In this document: positions 12,301 to 23,943 of the stretch, piece by piece
Layout: each line of letters opens with the position of its first letter
Numbering within the stretch: the first letter of the stretch is position 1
Assembly: GCA_023055425.1 (NCBI GenBank)
Contig: JALGPY010000007.1
Span: 13,898,001 to 13,962,000, forward strand
DNA: 64,000 bases
Direction: 5' to 3'
Origin: Linanthus parryae
Lineage: Eukaryota > Streptophyta > Magnoliopsida > Ericales > Polemoniaceae
Notes under the pieces: generated by a model
Database searches by the model: none
Told to the model about the DNA's origin: nothing
Seen by the model: the letters and a program-made list of their open reading frames with translations, nothing else
Position numbers and translations under genes: made by a program

Positions 12301-13296
12301 AACCCTTGCTCCATTCCCGACGCGCAAGTCTATCTCCCCTTTTCGCAATCTTCTACTTCTTTTCAAATCCTGCACATTACGACAAATGTGAGAACCACAT
12401 CCGGTATCTAATACCCAGGATGATGAAATAGAGAGATTGATGTCTATAACATAAATACCTGGTGGTGGTGGAATCACTATTCCAAGCTTCTTATCCTCCA
12501 GATATTTAGGGCAATTCCTCCTCCAGTGACCCGGCTGGCTGCAGTAGTGACACTCACCTTTAGCCACGCCTCCACTAGGCTTTAGGGCTTCCTTGGACTT
12601 CGCAACTTTCTTGCGTTTTCCTTTTGAAGTAGATGCAACTGACTTGCCCTTCTTCTTGTGTACCATCATTATGGCCTTGCCCTTGCCTTTATTGATGCTT
12701 TGCTCAGCTGTCTTTAGCATGTTCAATAGGTCTGGCAAAGACTTGTTGATCTCATTCATATTATAGTTCATGATGAACTGATTATAACTGTCAGGCAACG
12801 ATTGCAAGACGAGATCAGTCGCCAAGTCCTGGCCGAGTGGGAACCCCAGTCTCTCAAGGTTCTCTATGTACCCGATCATTCGGAGTACATGAGGACCTAC
12901 TGGATTCCCCTCTGCAAGACTACTTTTGAACAATGCTTTAGACACTTCATAGCGCTCATGCCTTGCCTGTTCCTGAAACAATTGTTTCAAGTGTATGATC
13001 ATATCATAGGCTTCCATGTTCTCGTGTTGCTTCTGAAGCTCACCAGTCATGGTACAAAGCATGAGGCAAGTCACGTCATTAGAATCATCAATATGTTTCT
13101 GACGTGCCCTTACTTCCGCTAATAGAGACTCATCTTGTGGTGGGTCTGGAATTGGAGTGTCCAAGACGTACAGCTTCTTTTCTTGCTTGAGGACAATCCT
13201 CAAGTTTCTGTACCAGTCAAGGAAATTTGTTCCAGACAATTTATCCTTCTCAAGGACAGATCGTAGGGATGAACTCGATGCGTTGTTGTTTGCCAT
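9379..13296 (-). CDS. Ty1/copia gag-pol polyprotein, intact, 1305 aa
   Basis: A single uninterrupted ORF carries all copia domains in copia order. A gag region (residues 1-245) includes LSGTNFLDWYRNLR and is followed by a CX2CX4HX4C zinc knuckle (about 249-262). The aspartic protease motif is VLDTGCGSH (D297). The integrase has an HHCC zinc-binding region (about 432-466) and a catalytic triad D493, D556, E592 with 35 residues between the last two. Reverse transcriptase has MDVKTAF (D892) and YVDD (977-980). RNase H has GYTDAS (D1150), TEAEY and YCDNSGA. Integrase lying before RT defines copia rather than gypsy. The start is the first Met of the frame, with the leader upstream. All listed catalytic residues are present, so the product could be active. 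Confidence 0.97.
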   Translation of the reverse strand: MANNNASSSSLRSVLEKDKLSGTNFLDWYRNLRIVLKQEKKLYVLDTPIPDPPQDESLLAEVRARQKHIDDSNDVTCLMLCTMTGELQKQHENMEAYDMIIHLKQLFQEQARHERYEVSKALFKSSLAEGNPVGPHVLRMIGYIENLERLGFPLGQDLATDLVLQSLPDSYNQFIMNYNMNEINKSLPDLLNMLKTAEQSINKGKGKAIMMVHKKKGKSVASTSKGKRKKVAKSKEALKPSGGVAKGECHYCSQPGHWRRNCPKYLEDKKLGIVIPPPPGIYVIDINLSISSSWVLDTGCGSHICRNVQDLKRSRRLRKGEIDLRVGNGARVAALAVGVYELSLPSGLILELDNCFYVPAMSRNIISVSCLDEKGFSISIKDKCCSIYFDSMHYCSAHLSNGLYILDLNNPIYNINTKRIKTNDLNPTYLWHCRLGHINKKRISRLHKDGLLDSFDLESYETCESCLLGKMTKSPFNKKGERTSELLALIHTDVCGPFPTPARGGYTYFITFTDDFSRYGFVYLMKAKSESFELFKEFKSEVEKQLGKSIKALRSDRGGEYLSQEFDEYLRECGIVSQLTPPGTPQWNGVSERRNRTLLDMVRSMMSQTDLPISFWGHALMTAAFTINRVPSKSVMKTPYEIWTGRRPIVSFMKIWGCDVYVKRLQTDKLGPKADKCKFVGYPKETKGYYFYNPTENKVFVARTGVFLERELVSKEASGRVVELEEIHEPQTTEPIMEHEQEPQEVVEEPVQVTQELRRSGRVRHEPERYGLLVTEPDDVPANYGEAMSGPDSKKWLEAMRSEMDSMYTNKVWTLVEPPEGARPIGCKWVFKKKTDMDGKVVAYKGRLVAKGYRQIHGIDYDETFSPVAMTKSIRILLAIAAYYDYEIWQMDVKTAFLYGNLLEDVYMTQPEGFEDPENANKVCKLQRSIYGLKQASRSWNRRFDDAVKEFGFIKNEDEPCVYKKVSGSSIVFLVLYVDDILIIGNDIPTLQSVKDWLGKCFAMKDLGDAAFILGIKIYRDRSNRLLGLSQSTYIDKVLKRFNMQDSKKGFLPMSHGVTLSKNDCPSNEMEKDRMSRIPYASAIGSIMYAMLCTRPDVSYALSMVSRYQSNPGESHWIAVKNILKYLRRTKDVFLIFGGMEELSVKGYTDASFQTDKDDYRSQSGYVFCLNGGAVSWKSSKQGTVADSTTEAEYIAAAEAAKEAVWIKKFITELGVVPSIVDPVELYCDNSGAIAQAKEPRSHQKSKHVLRRFHLIRDMIDRGDVKICKIPTDDNVSDPLTKPLAQRKHEGHARSIGIRDAPDWL

Positions 13297-14892
13297 TTGG
13301 AATTCTACAAAAACGAGAAATATGCTATTTTAGTATTTTGAACAATTTGACTATATTTAACAATGGCTAGATCATCAAATATAGCTCCCACTATTTTTCT
13401 CGGTTTAATAGCCCTCACCATTAAAGCGGAAAATATCTTTATACTTTCTAGTGGGTCCAAGATCCTTATTTCACTTCTTCTTGAGCTTGCTTTGGCAAGT
13501 CACCCAAGAATTGGTTATTTAGGTAGGAACCATTCCAATTGCATCCCATGCAACTCTTGGTCCAATTAGGTGAATAAATTCCTTTTATTCTTTATCCAAT
13601 TGGATAACTCCTAATTGTCATGCCTCTAAGCTCATCAACCCAATTGATTCTTGCCTAGTTGCGTCCAACCTCTTGTTTTCAACATACACGCATTACTAGC
13701 TTGCGTCGTCCGCAACACATCATGAAAAATTAAAATCGCCTTGCTTTGGCAAGCCCGAATTTTAATAGTCCACGATCATGAAGGGTGTTTTGGCAAGAGA
13801 AGGCAAAACGCAATATTTAATTGAGGGATTTCTTTTTAATTTGTTTGGTTGATCTTTATCAACATGGTCTACTTATTTGGATTGGGCTATCCACAATAAA
13901 AGACCAACCTTGTTTATTATTATCTTGTTATCGTTTTGCTTGTAGCGCCATACACACAAAATAAATAACAAGGCATGTATAATAAACATCCACAAAATAA
14001 AAAAACGTGGCATGGATATGGCCTCTAGACTAATGATATTATCAAGCCAATGATAATATCTAATTGCCCTAAAGTGCCGAGCTCATCTCCATGTGCTCCA
14101 CCATAGCTGCGCGCCTAGGGATGTCTTTTGGCTCCTTTGGTTCTCCGGTCTTCTTCTCCATGCTCTTGGCTATCATCTAAATATTTCTAATTCTAGCCTA
14201 ACATCTAGAATAAATAAATAATAAAAGCCTCACATGTCGAGGAGAAAAAGAACGACTCGCAGGCCGTAAAACTTAATTAATTATTACATTAATTTGATCA
14301 GCTCGCAGGCCGTAAACCAAACCACAAAACAATAAACATCCACAATCCTAGGCCATATCCATCCACCATGCAATAAAGCACATAATACAGTTAAAACCAA
14401 TTTTTAACGCGCTTGTTTAATTTTAATAATATTGGGTAACTAGGGTTTCACAACGGTCCAAAGGGTCCAAGCCAACAAGTGGCCCGAACCCTAGGACCGC
14501 CGCACGCCTAAGGGGGCCGCGGCCTTGCTTGGCGCCCAAGGGAGGGGCGGGCGGCTAGGGTTTCGGCCCTAGTCCCCTTCCTCCTTCCTTGTTGCCCAAG
14601 CAAGGTTGTTTCCTTATGGATTTAATTCCATAATTTTGTTTCCATAATTGAAAACCCCTTTTCAATCATGTGCCCATGAACCCTAATTTTTCAAGAACCC
14701 AATTATTCACATCCTATGTGATTAAACTCACCAATTCTAACATCCAATGTTAAATTGGGTCTTGTTTGATTGAATCAAATTCAATATTGCATCTACTATG
14801 CCAATTTTTCAGTTTTCGCGTAATAAACAATAATACGGTGTATGAACTGAAATCGTAAACACATAATATCATGTTATGCTCTACGACCTGTG
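13297..14892 (-). other. Untranslated leader of the copia element
   Basis: About 1.6 kb between the primer site and gag with no convincing ORF. It contains two exact copies of CTCGCAGGCCGTAAA (14256-14270, 14302-14316). A GC-rich stretch (14500-14580) contains the inverted repeat CTAGGGTTTCGGCCCTAG at 14555-14572, identical to one in each LTR. Confidence 0.75.
14555..14572 (-). promoter_or_regulatory. Inverted repeat in leader, duplicated in LTR
   Basis: CTAGGG and CCCTAG flank a 6-nt loop. The identical 18 bases occur at 8250-8267 and 15228-15245 in the LTRs. In a genomic RNA started at the TATA box near 15333 the hairpin would appear twice ahead of gag. A packaging or dimerisation role is possible but unproven. 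Confidence 0.5.
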
Positions 14893-14904
14893 GCTCTGAT
14901 ACCA
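14893..14904 (-). promoter_or_regulatory. tRNA-iMet primer binding site of the copia element
   Basis: The minus strand reads TGGTATCAGAGC one base inside the 5' LTR, the standard plant initiator-Met tRNA primer site. Confidence 0.92.
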
Positions 14905-14905
14905 C

Positions 14906-16342
14906 TGTTGGGTTTTGACGTAGGTAACGCAGCGGAATAACAAAATTTAATCCTACTCAAAGCCCACCAAGGATCACAGGAAGAGACATCATAACATGAT
15001 TAAGGACATAGAAGATGTGTACCTTTTGATTTGTGAGATCACACGAAGAATGATGTCCTCGTCTCTACGGTTGATCCACGTCTAGAGGTGAGATCTAGAT
15101 TCTTCCTTCAATCAAGTGCTAGCTTGAACCTTGGAGGAAGAGGGATGAAGATCAAAGCAACCAAGCAACAAGGCAACGAAGGAGGAGCGGCCTCCCTTCT
15201 TGCCGTCGGGTAAGGGGGCGGACGGGGCTAGGGTTTCGGCCCTAGCTCTTGTCTTGCTCTCTCTTTTGCTCTCTCCCACTCTTTGTGTGTTATGACCAAT
15301 AACTCATGTAGTGGGAAGGAAGCTAGAGCCTCCTTTATATACTCCAACAATTCCTTGTTGTTTCCATAAAAGAGTTTTCTTGTTCTAGTAGGACTAGAAC
15401 TATTCCCTTCCTTGCAAATTAGTCCTACTAAGTTTGCAAGGTGTTGCACAATGATCCTTCTATTAATTAATCCATATTAATTAATCCCAAATCTAGCTCT
15501 ACTCTATTTGACGTGTGACCCCATAGGTTTCTATATAGTTGGTAGTAACTATTACTAACATGGAGCGGTGTCTAGCAACACATCCATGCAATCCAACCAA
15601 TAGAAATAGTCAGTGATCCCGACAAACCTTTGTGCCCAATATATCATATTGCATTATCCCTTTGTCTCCATATCCGGATTGGACACGAGACATAAATAGT
15701 CACACTCGTATATCCAATCCATAGTTTCTCGATCATGGGAATACGCTTATGCTTGCAGATAACATTAATATCTCCATATTAATTTATCTGAGTCTGGCCA
15801 GACATTCAATAAGCCTCATCCCTCGAGTGGCCGTGGATATTTACTCCCATTATGTGGGAGGGACAAATCCTATCTACATCACTACGATCTCTAAGCTTGC
15901 TTCCTACCACGCCCGATAGCCACCTTTATGATTACCCAGTTACGGTGTAACGTTTGATAACATCAAAGCGCGATATTTCACAACTAGAGTATCTAGTGAC
16001 TTCAAGTCTAAGGATTGCAATAATATTAGCACTACGAAAAGCGATTGTGACTTCACATAATCTAATGTATCCTTTTCGTTGTGGGTCAATCCAGTATGCC
16101 ATTACTCCTAATGCATACCCATGTGTTAGACTTGATATCTCCATATCAATCTACCCACATACTAGTCTATATTTGATTGTCCTATTAATCAATATAATGG
16201 ACTAGGGATATTTAAGATAAATAACACAATTTATCTAAGGACTTCATTATATTAAATATCGCCATAAATAATAAATGAATATTCTAGCCAAAACATTGTT
16301 CATACTAAATCTACGATTGCCTCTAGGGCATCTATTCCAACA
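14906..16342 (-). repeat. Copia 5' LTR
   Basis: 1437 bp, no visible difference from 7928-9364. On the minus strand TATATAAAGGAGG near 15329-15341 is the likely TATA box, placing transcription start around 15300. The inverted repeat 15228-15245 would then lie in the R-U5 part of the RNA. Confidence 0.95.
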
Positions 16343-16347
16343 ACGAG

Positions 16348-17358
16348 CTTCCCGTCGATTTCTGGGTTGGTGGATGACTTTATCTACGTCCAGGAGGTAC
16401 GGGTATGTCTTCGGGGTGAGAAAACAAGCTGGAAACGAAGGGTTTACCGAGCTCGGTGGTTATGGTGGTTTCCGGTGATGGTAGCAGTTTCCGGCGAGTA
16501 TCCTGCCCACCTCCTCGGTTAGGATTCGCGTTCTAGGGGTATGTGATGACTTCAACGACATCCAGGGACCTCAAGGGTAACAGGAAGCTCCGAACATATC
16601 AACAATTGAAGAAATTCGTCGTCTCCGGCGAGATGAAGCAAAACCCGACGGTGAAAGACCCAGATTCCGACGAGGGTGAATCCAGCGAGTTGGCGCACGA
16701 ATTTGGGCTCCTTTGAATCCCCTTGACCTCGCCAAACACAAGGGGTGGTTTAGAATCAGTGAATTGCAACGGAGAAGGAGAATTCGGACGATTACCAAGT
16801 TAGGGTTCGTACCTTCAAGTTGGGATTTCTCTCTCGATACACCTCCTAATTTAAAATTGATTTGTGCATTTTGCTCTCCCCGTCACCCTCTATCTCCATC
16901 TATAGCAGTTTTTGAAATGGAAGTGTGGTGGTGGTGCTAGGGTGGTAGTTGTGGTGGTTGTTCTTGAGGGAAGAAGAAGAAGAAGAAGATGATGAAAGAG
17001 ATGAGTTCTCTCTCTCTCTCTTTCTCTCCACAATCTGATTGTGGGTAAGGTGGAGAAGATGTTGCCACCTCACCTAGAGATGTGCCAAATTGGAGTAGAC
17101 AAGTGGCAAGCATGCATGTGGGTCAAAGTGTATTTTTCTAAACTTTAGGGTACATTTAGAAATAGAGCTTCCTACTTAATTTCAGATAATTGCACAACCA
17201 CCCCGAACACCTCTAGTGCTCCAAAATTATTCTACGACTCTCAAATATTGCAAACACTCCGAGATGCCAACTTTAAAGCCGTGACAAACTATTTACAAAT
17301 TCGCCCCCAAAGTCTTGATATTGCACTTAGAGTCGGATTGAAAAATAGGGGTGTTACA
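16348..17358 (-). repeat. LTR A, proximal part (after the copia insertion)
   Basis: The remaining 1011 bp of LTR A, matching LTRs B-D, with a GAA-repeat tract near 16970-16987 and ending GGGGTGTTACA. With the distal part the reconstructed LTR is about 3953 bp. The CGCCGG-rich stretch (16600-16800) may correspond to the transcribed part of the LTR; that is inference. Confidence 0.9.
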
Positions 17359-18100
17359 GTCTACCCACCTTAAAAGAATCTTCGTCCCCGAAGATCTCAT
17401 ACTATACTTACCCCTATACACATGAAATGAAGGTGAAATGCAGTACCGTGACTCAGTCTATATGACTTAATCAGACAAGTACCTAAACTGTTCTCGTCGA
17501 ATGTTCTGCTCCCGAAAGATGGCTTCCTTATTTGGTCAACTAGAAACACCTTAACCGGAAGAAATTTCTCATGCTTACTCTCCGCACAACGAGGTCTATT
17601 ATGATTCTATATATTACTATCCAGCCTAGACTCGCACACAATAGGGTTTCGTATATGGCTAGTACAAGTAAAAGTTCGAAACAAGATTTTGAAAGTTCAA
17701 TGACAACATACAAGTTCTCAATTTTAGAAACTACTCAAAAATTTGCTAGAATTTATACAAATCTCGAAACTTTTAGACAAATTCTTTTATCAAGACTAAT
17801 ATGTTGTTTTGCTTGAATCATCCACGTTAAAAATGTTGTCTTACCTCTATAAGGTTAGATAAACTAATCACCTAAAGTGTTCCACGCATACGAGGGAGAA
17901 AGGACACTATGTGTCGTCACACAACGTGCCTCTCTAACACAACTCGCATGTGCTTCAAATGTTCCAATTTAGTCTACACAGCGGGTACAACTTATAGTAC
18001 CGTCGTACTAAGAGTCGCGCCAGCGGACTGATAGACAAAGTGGTCCATATCACTTGGCATTTGGTAGCTTGAAACGTCAATAATTTTTCAGAAACCAATA

Positions 18101-18182
<82 letters not shown>

Positions 18183-18677
18183 TTGTCAAACACTTTCTAA
18201 TTTTGGGAAGGAACTAAGTCAAATTTAGCTCAAAATAAATCAAAGTCAAACTAATGTTTTAAAGTTCGTCACTCGTAGGTGCGAAAGAATGGTCTCGGGG
18301 TTTTCTAAGTCACATCATTGTTACTCTCTCGTCGAGAAATTACTTACAACAATAAAGAGTCAAGGATACGCATCACACAACTACGACAAACAATTTGATA
18401 TAAATAGGCATGTCACATAAATATTGCTCCTGTAAAAAGGCAAGTAAACCTTGCATGAACATCTCATATAGTCATTAATATTTAATCAACATACACGGTA
18501 CGAGTCGAAATTCATAATACGTAAGTACCCAACTCCCCGACGACTTGTTTACTTGTAATTGCCATATTGGGTTATCCTAATCGATTTTAAATTTTGAAAA
18601 CATTTTATCTTTCTTATTCTCTACTAACGGAAATCGAAAAGTCACTTTAACCGGAGAACCGAAGCGCTGATACCGGT
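17359..18677 (-). mobile_element. Internal segment INT1 of the array, non-coding
   Basis: 1319 bp. It starts (plus) with the complement of a polypurine tract, GTCTACCCACCTTAAAAGA, and ends next to LTR B with a degenerate primer site CGGTATCAGCGC (18664-18675), two changes from the standard. An (ATT)n microsatellite spans about 18100-18182. No gag, protease, RT or integrase similarity is visible, and the short ORF at 17571-17816 recurs only because the segment is repeated. Confidence 0.85.
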
Positions 18678-21600
18678 TGAAATAACCCGGGATCTCGGTT
18701 CAGGGTTAAAGAGACAATCGACAACCAAAAATAGAAATATGCTATTAAGATTACATTTCGGTTAGTGTATACAACAAATCTTCTCGAAATAAGTCTACAC
18801 AAAAGTAAATAATTATAAAGTGTGTGATGTTCTAAATGATCTAACTTAAGCACGCAGCTTCGTCTCGATTCGGCGTTCCCATCCCCCACTTTGATTGACG
18901 ACCTGCGGTTTTAAAATGGCAAAAGCCGACGCAGTTTTGAAGAAATTAATCAGTAAAAACTGAATAAGTACACACTACGACATGTAAAGCAACGAGTGGC
19001 ACGGAAGCATGAGTTGAAACAAACCAGAAGATTTAAAGAGTAAAACTATCATATTGGAGAATTTGGATCAACTTGAAGTAACCGAGTAACAAAAACCTCT
19101 CAATAATAACATTGAGAAACCACGAGTAGTTGGTAAAATATCCAGAGTTAACAAGTTCATTTGAACTGATAACGATAGTAGTTCATGAGTAGCCAAGATT
19201 TACAATTCATTTCAATCGATTAGGGCATATCAAGAGCCACAAACAACATTAATAAGTAGTCAATTTATAATTTCGACTTTAATCAACAGTTTAATTTAGC
19301 TGAGGCGTGTCAAGAGCCACCAGCAGGATCGATGTAAACAGAGGGATCACGAAATAATCACTAAGGGTTCCTTCTAGGGTCTATCAAACCCTATTTCACC
19401 CGAGCGTTAAGGGAGCCCATTCGTCAACCCCGCTCACAACATTAGCTAAAAGGCCTTAAGTGTCGACACCCCTATACCGTAGTGACCCTTACAAGTATAA
19501 GTAGCACTCTATAGCTCTATAAAACCCCTTGGACTCAATATCTTGATACATTTTGGCTCATCGGGGGCGGATTTGTGAACATTAATGTTCTATCCAATAA
19601 TAAGAAGCATTGCTTCAATGGTCTTAGCCATAAGAAAATGGAGGATCGCTTGACGCCTCCCATTAATAACAGTACTCTGTACATCGTCCTAAGTCTATTA
19701 GAGGTATTTGATTTATTCTCTTTCACATAACCAAGATCAGAATATCAAAATTTCACAAGTCATTTCCGAGAGTTCTCAAAGGAGATGAATAAAATAGTTT
19801 AACAACTTTCGAGTGGAAAACATGCATTCTCACACTATTTCATATAACAAACATTCATTTGAAACATCAAGCATTTACGCATATTTTGATATGAAAAGGC
19901 CGTACATATGTACTTACCTCTGAGCCATGAAAGGCGCAAAGCAACGCTAGCACTCCTACAACGCTCGTCTCCGAGTCTCACCGTAGATGCAGCAACACGA
20001 AAACGTACGTCTACTTCGAACGATCCTTAATAACGGCTGGATATACACAAGTAAAGTATACAACCTATTAGCATATATCCTCTATATGAGGTTTTATGCA
20101 AGAATGCAATAAAATGCAGGTCACGCAAGCTAACTTGACCAAAATGCCCCTAATACTTTGAAATTGTCCAGTACAGTCCCTGATTGTGCCTGGACCCCAT
20201 ATTACACTCATACTGGCCCAACAACATCCAAGAGTGACTCTTAACTCATCCATATGAACTTAGCATCGAGATCTACAACTTTCAGTAAATTACACTTAGC
20301 CCCTAAAGTTTGCTAAAATTACAGAAAGACCCCCACCATTGATTTGATAACTCCCGAGTCAAATAATTCATTCTTAAGGCTCCAAGTATCCTCCTAAGTC
20401 AGGTTGTTGGTCTCAAAACATTAACTTTGTTCAAATGCAAAGTTTTAATTAATTGCACATAGGCCCCCGAAGTTTAGTAAAACTGCAAAAAGACCCCCAC
20501 ATTTGACTTGGTCAACCCTAGCCCAGAATTACATACAAGTACTCCAAACACGCATACAAGACATGCTGACAAACTCCAAGTTACTAAACTAACCTCAATT
20601 CAAAGTTTAAGTGAAATGACTATTTTGCCCCTCCTATACAGTTCAGTCAAACTAGGGTTTGCGAAAAGTCAAACTTGGTCAAACATGATATTTAGACTCA
20701 AAATATGAATACGAGCAAGTTTAGTGAAGAACACTAAGGCTAGAAATGTCATTTAGAGTGTCGAATTCAAAAGTCAAATATAGAAGAAAATTGACTCAAC
20801 TAGTCAACTTTAGAGCTGATTTGTAATCAATTGAGGGGGATACTTGAAAATCTGAGAATAGGGTTTTGAAGACGATAGTTCAAAGATTCCAGAACATATT
20901 TTAACTCCTACAAACTCCAAGTATACAAAGAGATATCGCTAGCCAAAGTTGGATGAAAATCACGATTCACTACTTAGAAAAATTCGAGAGAGTTTCATGA
21001 GTTGAAACTAGCAACTTTAGGCTCGTTTTGTGAGCAATCCGTTATAAATTTGAACATGACCCAGAGACGATGATTTGAAGTATTATATACCAGCTACACA
21101 TAGGAGAAAACAGATCTAAATTTCATTAAGTTTTGAAGAAGATACAAGGGTTTGAAAATGGGTGTTTCACCATGACTTTTCATACTTAGAATTTTTTTGG
21201 CACTTGGCAGCGAAGAACACAACAACCACTTCGCTAACTAGCCATGTTCAAGCCCAATTTCAGAGGGTTTAGAGATGAAATTGGACCACGAAATCCAAAC
21301 GAAACTTGTAGCTAGCATACCCAGGATTACACAGGAAGAAACCGTGCGTGATTTGGACAAGAAATGAAGGAGTTACAAACACTTAAACAGGAGCAGTTTA
21401 TGAACCGAAAACCATGAAATTCAAGAATCAAACTGTGATGATTTGTTGTTACAGTCAATTTTGGATGATCTAAACGTGTTCTAGACATGATTAGGAGCAT
21501 GCTCATGCTTTCAATCGATCAAAACAAGCAAGAAAACGGACTGTATTGAGCTCTGCATTTACCGGCGGCCATGGAGGATTCCGGCGACCAACCGCTCGGT

Positions 21601-22631
21601 TTCCGGCACTCCACGAGCTTCCCGTCGATTTCTGGGTTGGTGGATGACTTTATCTACGTCCAGGAGGTACGGGTATGTCTTCGGGGTGAGAAAACAAGCT
21701 GGAAACGAAGGGTTTACCGAGCTCGGTGGTTATGGTGGTTTCCGGTGATGGTAGCAGTTTCCGGCGAGTATCCTGCCCACCTCCTCGGTTAGGATTCGCG
21801 TTCTAGGGGTATGTGATGACTTCAACGACATCCAGGGACCTCAAGGGTAACAGGAAGCTCCGAACATATCAACAATTGAAGAAATTCGTCGTCTCCGGCG
21901 AGATGAAGCAAAACCCGACGGTGAAAGACCCAGATTCCGACGAGGGTGAATCCAGCGAGTTGGCGCACGAATTTGGGCTCCTTTGAATCCCCTTGACCTC
22001 GCCAAACACAAGGGGTGGTTTAGAATCAGTGAATTGCAACGGAGAAGGAGAATTCGGACGATTACCAAGTTAGGGTTCGTACCTTCAAGTTGGGATTTCT
22101 CTCTCGATACACCTCCTAATTTAAAATTGATTTGTGCCTTTTGCTCTCCCCGTCACCCTCTATCTCCATCTATAGCAGTTTTTGAAATGGAAGTGTGGTG
22201 GTGGTGCTAGGGTGGTAGTTGTGGTGGTTGTTCTTGAGGGAAGAAGAAGAAGAAGAAGAAGATGATGAAAGAGATGAGTTCTCTCTCTCTCTCTTTCTCT
22301 CCACAATCTGATTGTGGGTAAGGTGGAGAAGATGTTGCCACCTCACCTAGAGATGTGCCAAATTGGAGTAGACAAGTGGCAAGCATGCATGTGGGTCAAA
22401 GTGTATTTTTCTAAACTTTAGGGTACATTTAGAAATAGAGCTTCCTACTTAATTTCAGATAATTGCACAACCACCCCGAACACCTCTAGTGCTCCAAAAT
22501 TATTCTACGACTCTCAAATATTGCAAACACTCCGAGATGCCAACTTTAAAGCCGTGACAAACTATTTACAAATTCGCCCCCAAAGTCTTGATATTGCACT
22601 TAGAGTCGGATTGAAAAATAGGGGTGTTACA
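18678..22631 (-). repeat. LTR B of the array
   Basis: 3954 bp, starting TGAAATAACCCGGG. It shares private variants with LTR C: AATAACCC at the end, a 2-bp deletion near 19106, GGACTCAATATC near 19532 and AAGAGTGACTC near 20230. At its other end it matches LTR D (GTGCCTTTTGC near 22135) rather than A and C. It also has changes of its own, such as GTTCAAAGATTCC near 20880. Confidence 0.9.
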
Positions 22632-23372
22632 GTCTACCCACCTTAAAAGAATCTTCGTCCCCGAAGATCTCATACTATACTTACCCCTTACACATGAAAT
22701 GAAGGTGAAATGCAGTACCGTGACTCAGTCTATATGACTTAATCAGACAAGTACCTAAATTGTTCTCGTCGAATGTTCTGCTCCCGAAAGATGGCTTCCT
22801 TATTTGGTCAACTAGAAACACCTTAACCGGAAGAAATTTCTCATGCTTACTCTCCGCACAACGAGGTCTATTATGATTCTATATATTACTATCCAGCCTA
22901 GACTCGCACACAATAGGGTTTCGTATATGGCTAGTACAAGTAAAAGTTCGAAACAAGATTTTGAAAGTTCAATGACAACATACAAGTTCTCAATTTTAGA
23001 AACTACTCAAAAATTTGCTAGAATTTATACAAATCTCGAAACTTTTAGACAAATTCTTTTATCAAGACTAATATGTTGTTTTGCTTGAATCATCCACGTT
23101 AAAAATGTTGTCTTACCTCTATAAGGTTAGATAAACTAATCACCTAAAGTGTTCCACGCATACGAGGGAGAAAGGACACTATGTGTCGTCACACAACGTG
23201 CCTCTCTAACACAACTCGCATGTGCTTCAAATGTTCCAATTTAGTCTACACAGCGGGTACAACTTATAGTACCGTCGTACTAAGAGTCGCGCCAGCGGAC
23301 TGATAGACAAAGTGGTCCATATCACTTGGCATTTGGTAGCTTGAAACGTCAATAATTTTTCAGAAACCAATA

Positions 23373-23448
<76 letters not shown>

Positions 23449-23943
23449 TTGTCAAACACTTTCTAATTTTGGGAAGGAACTAAGTCAAATTTAGCTCAAA
23501 ATAAATCAAAGTCAAACTAATGTTTTAAAGTTCGTCACTCGTAGGTGCGAAAGAATGGTCTCGGGGTTTTCTAAGTCACATCATTGTTACTCTCTCGTCG
23601 AGAAATTACTTACAACAATAAAGAGTCAAGGATACGCATCACACAACTACGACAAACAATTTGATATAAATAGGCATGTCACATAAATATTGCTCCTGTA
23701 AAAAGGCAAGTAAACCTTGCATGAACATCTCATATAGTCATTAATATTTAATCAACATACACGGTACGAGTCGAAATTCATAATACGTAAGTACCCAACT
23801 CCCCGACGACTTGTTTACTTGTAATTGCCATATTGGGTTATCCTAATCGATTTTAAATTTTGAAAACATTTTATCTTTCTTATTCTCTACTAACGGAAAT
23901 CGAAAAGTCACTTTAACCGGAGAACCGAAGCGCTGATACCAGT
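22632..23943 (-). mobile_element. Internal segment INT2 of the array, non-coding
   Basis: 1312 bp, closest to INT1, with which it shares variants absent from INT3 (CCCGAAAG, AAATGTTGTC, GGACACTATG). The primer site (23930-23941) reads TGGTATCAGCGC, one change from standard. An (ATT)n tract lies at about 23372-23447. No protein domain is seen. Confidence 0.85.

Larger units (their letters stand above)
7928..16342 (-). mobile_element. Complete Ty1/copia retrotransposon nested in LTR A
   Basis: An 8415-bp element. LTRs at 7928-9364 and 14906-16342 are both 1437 bp, begin TGTTGG and end CCAACA. The 5-bp duplication ACGAG flanks it (7923-7927, 16343-16347). Uninterrupted sister copies of the target, for example around 21600-21640, show the empty site. 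On the minus strand the order is 5' LTR, primer site, about 1.6 kb leader, one gag-pol ORF, polypurine tract, 3' LTR. No difference between the LTRs was seen, and no stop or frameshift breaks the ORF, so it is a recent and potentially competent copy. Confidence 0.96.
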
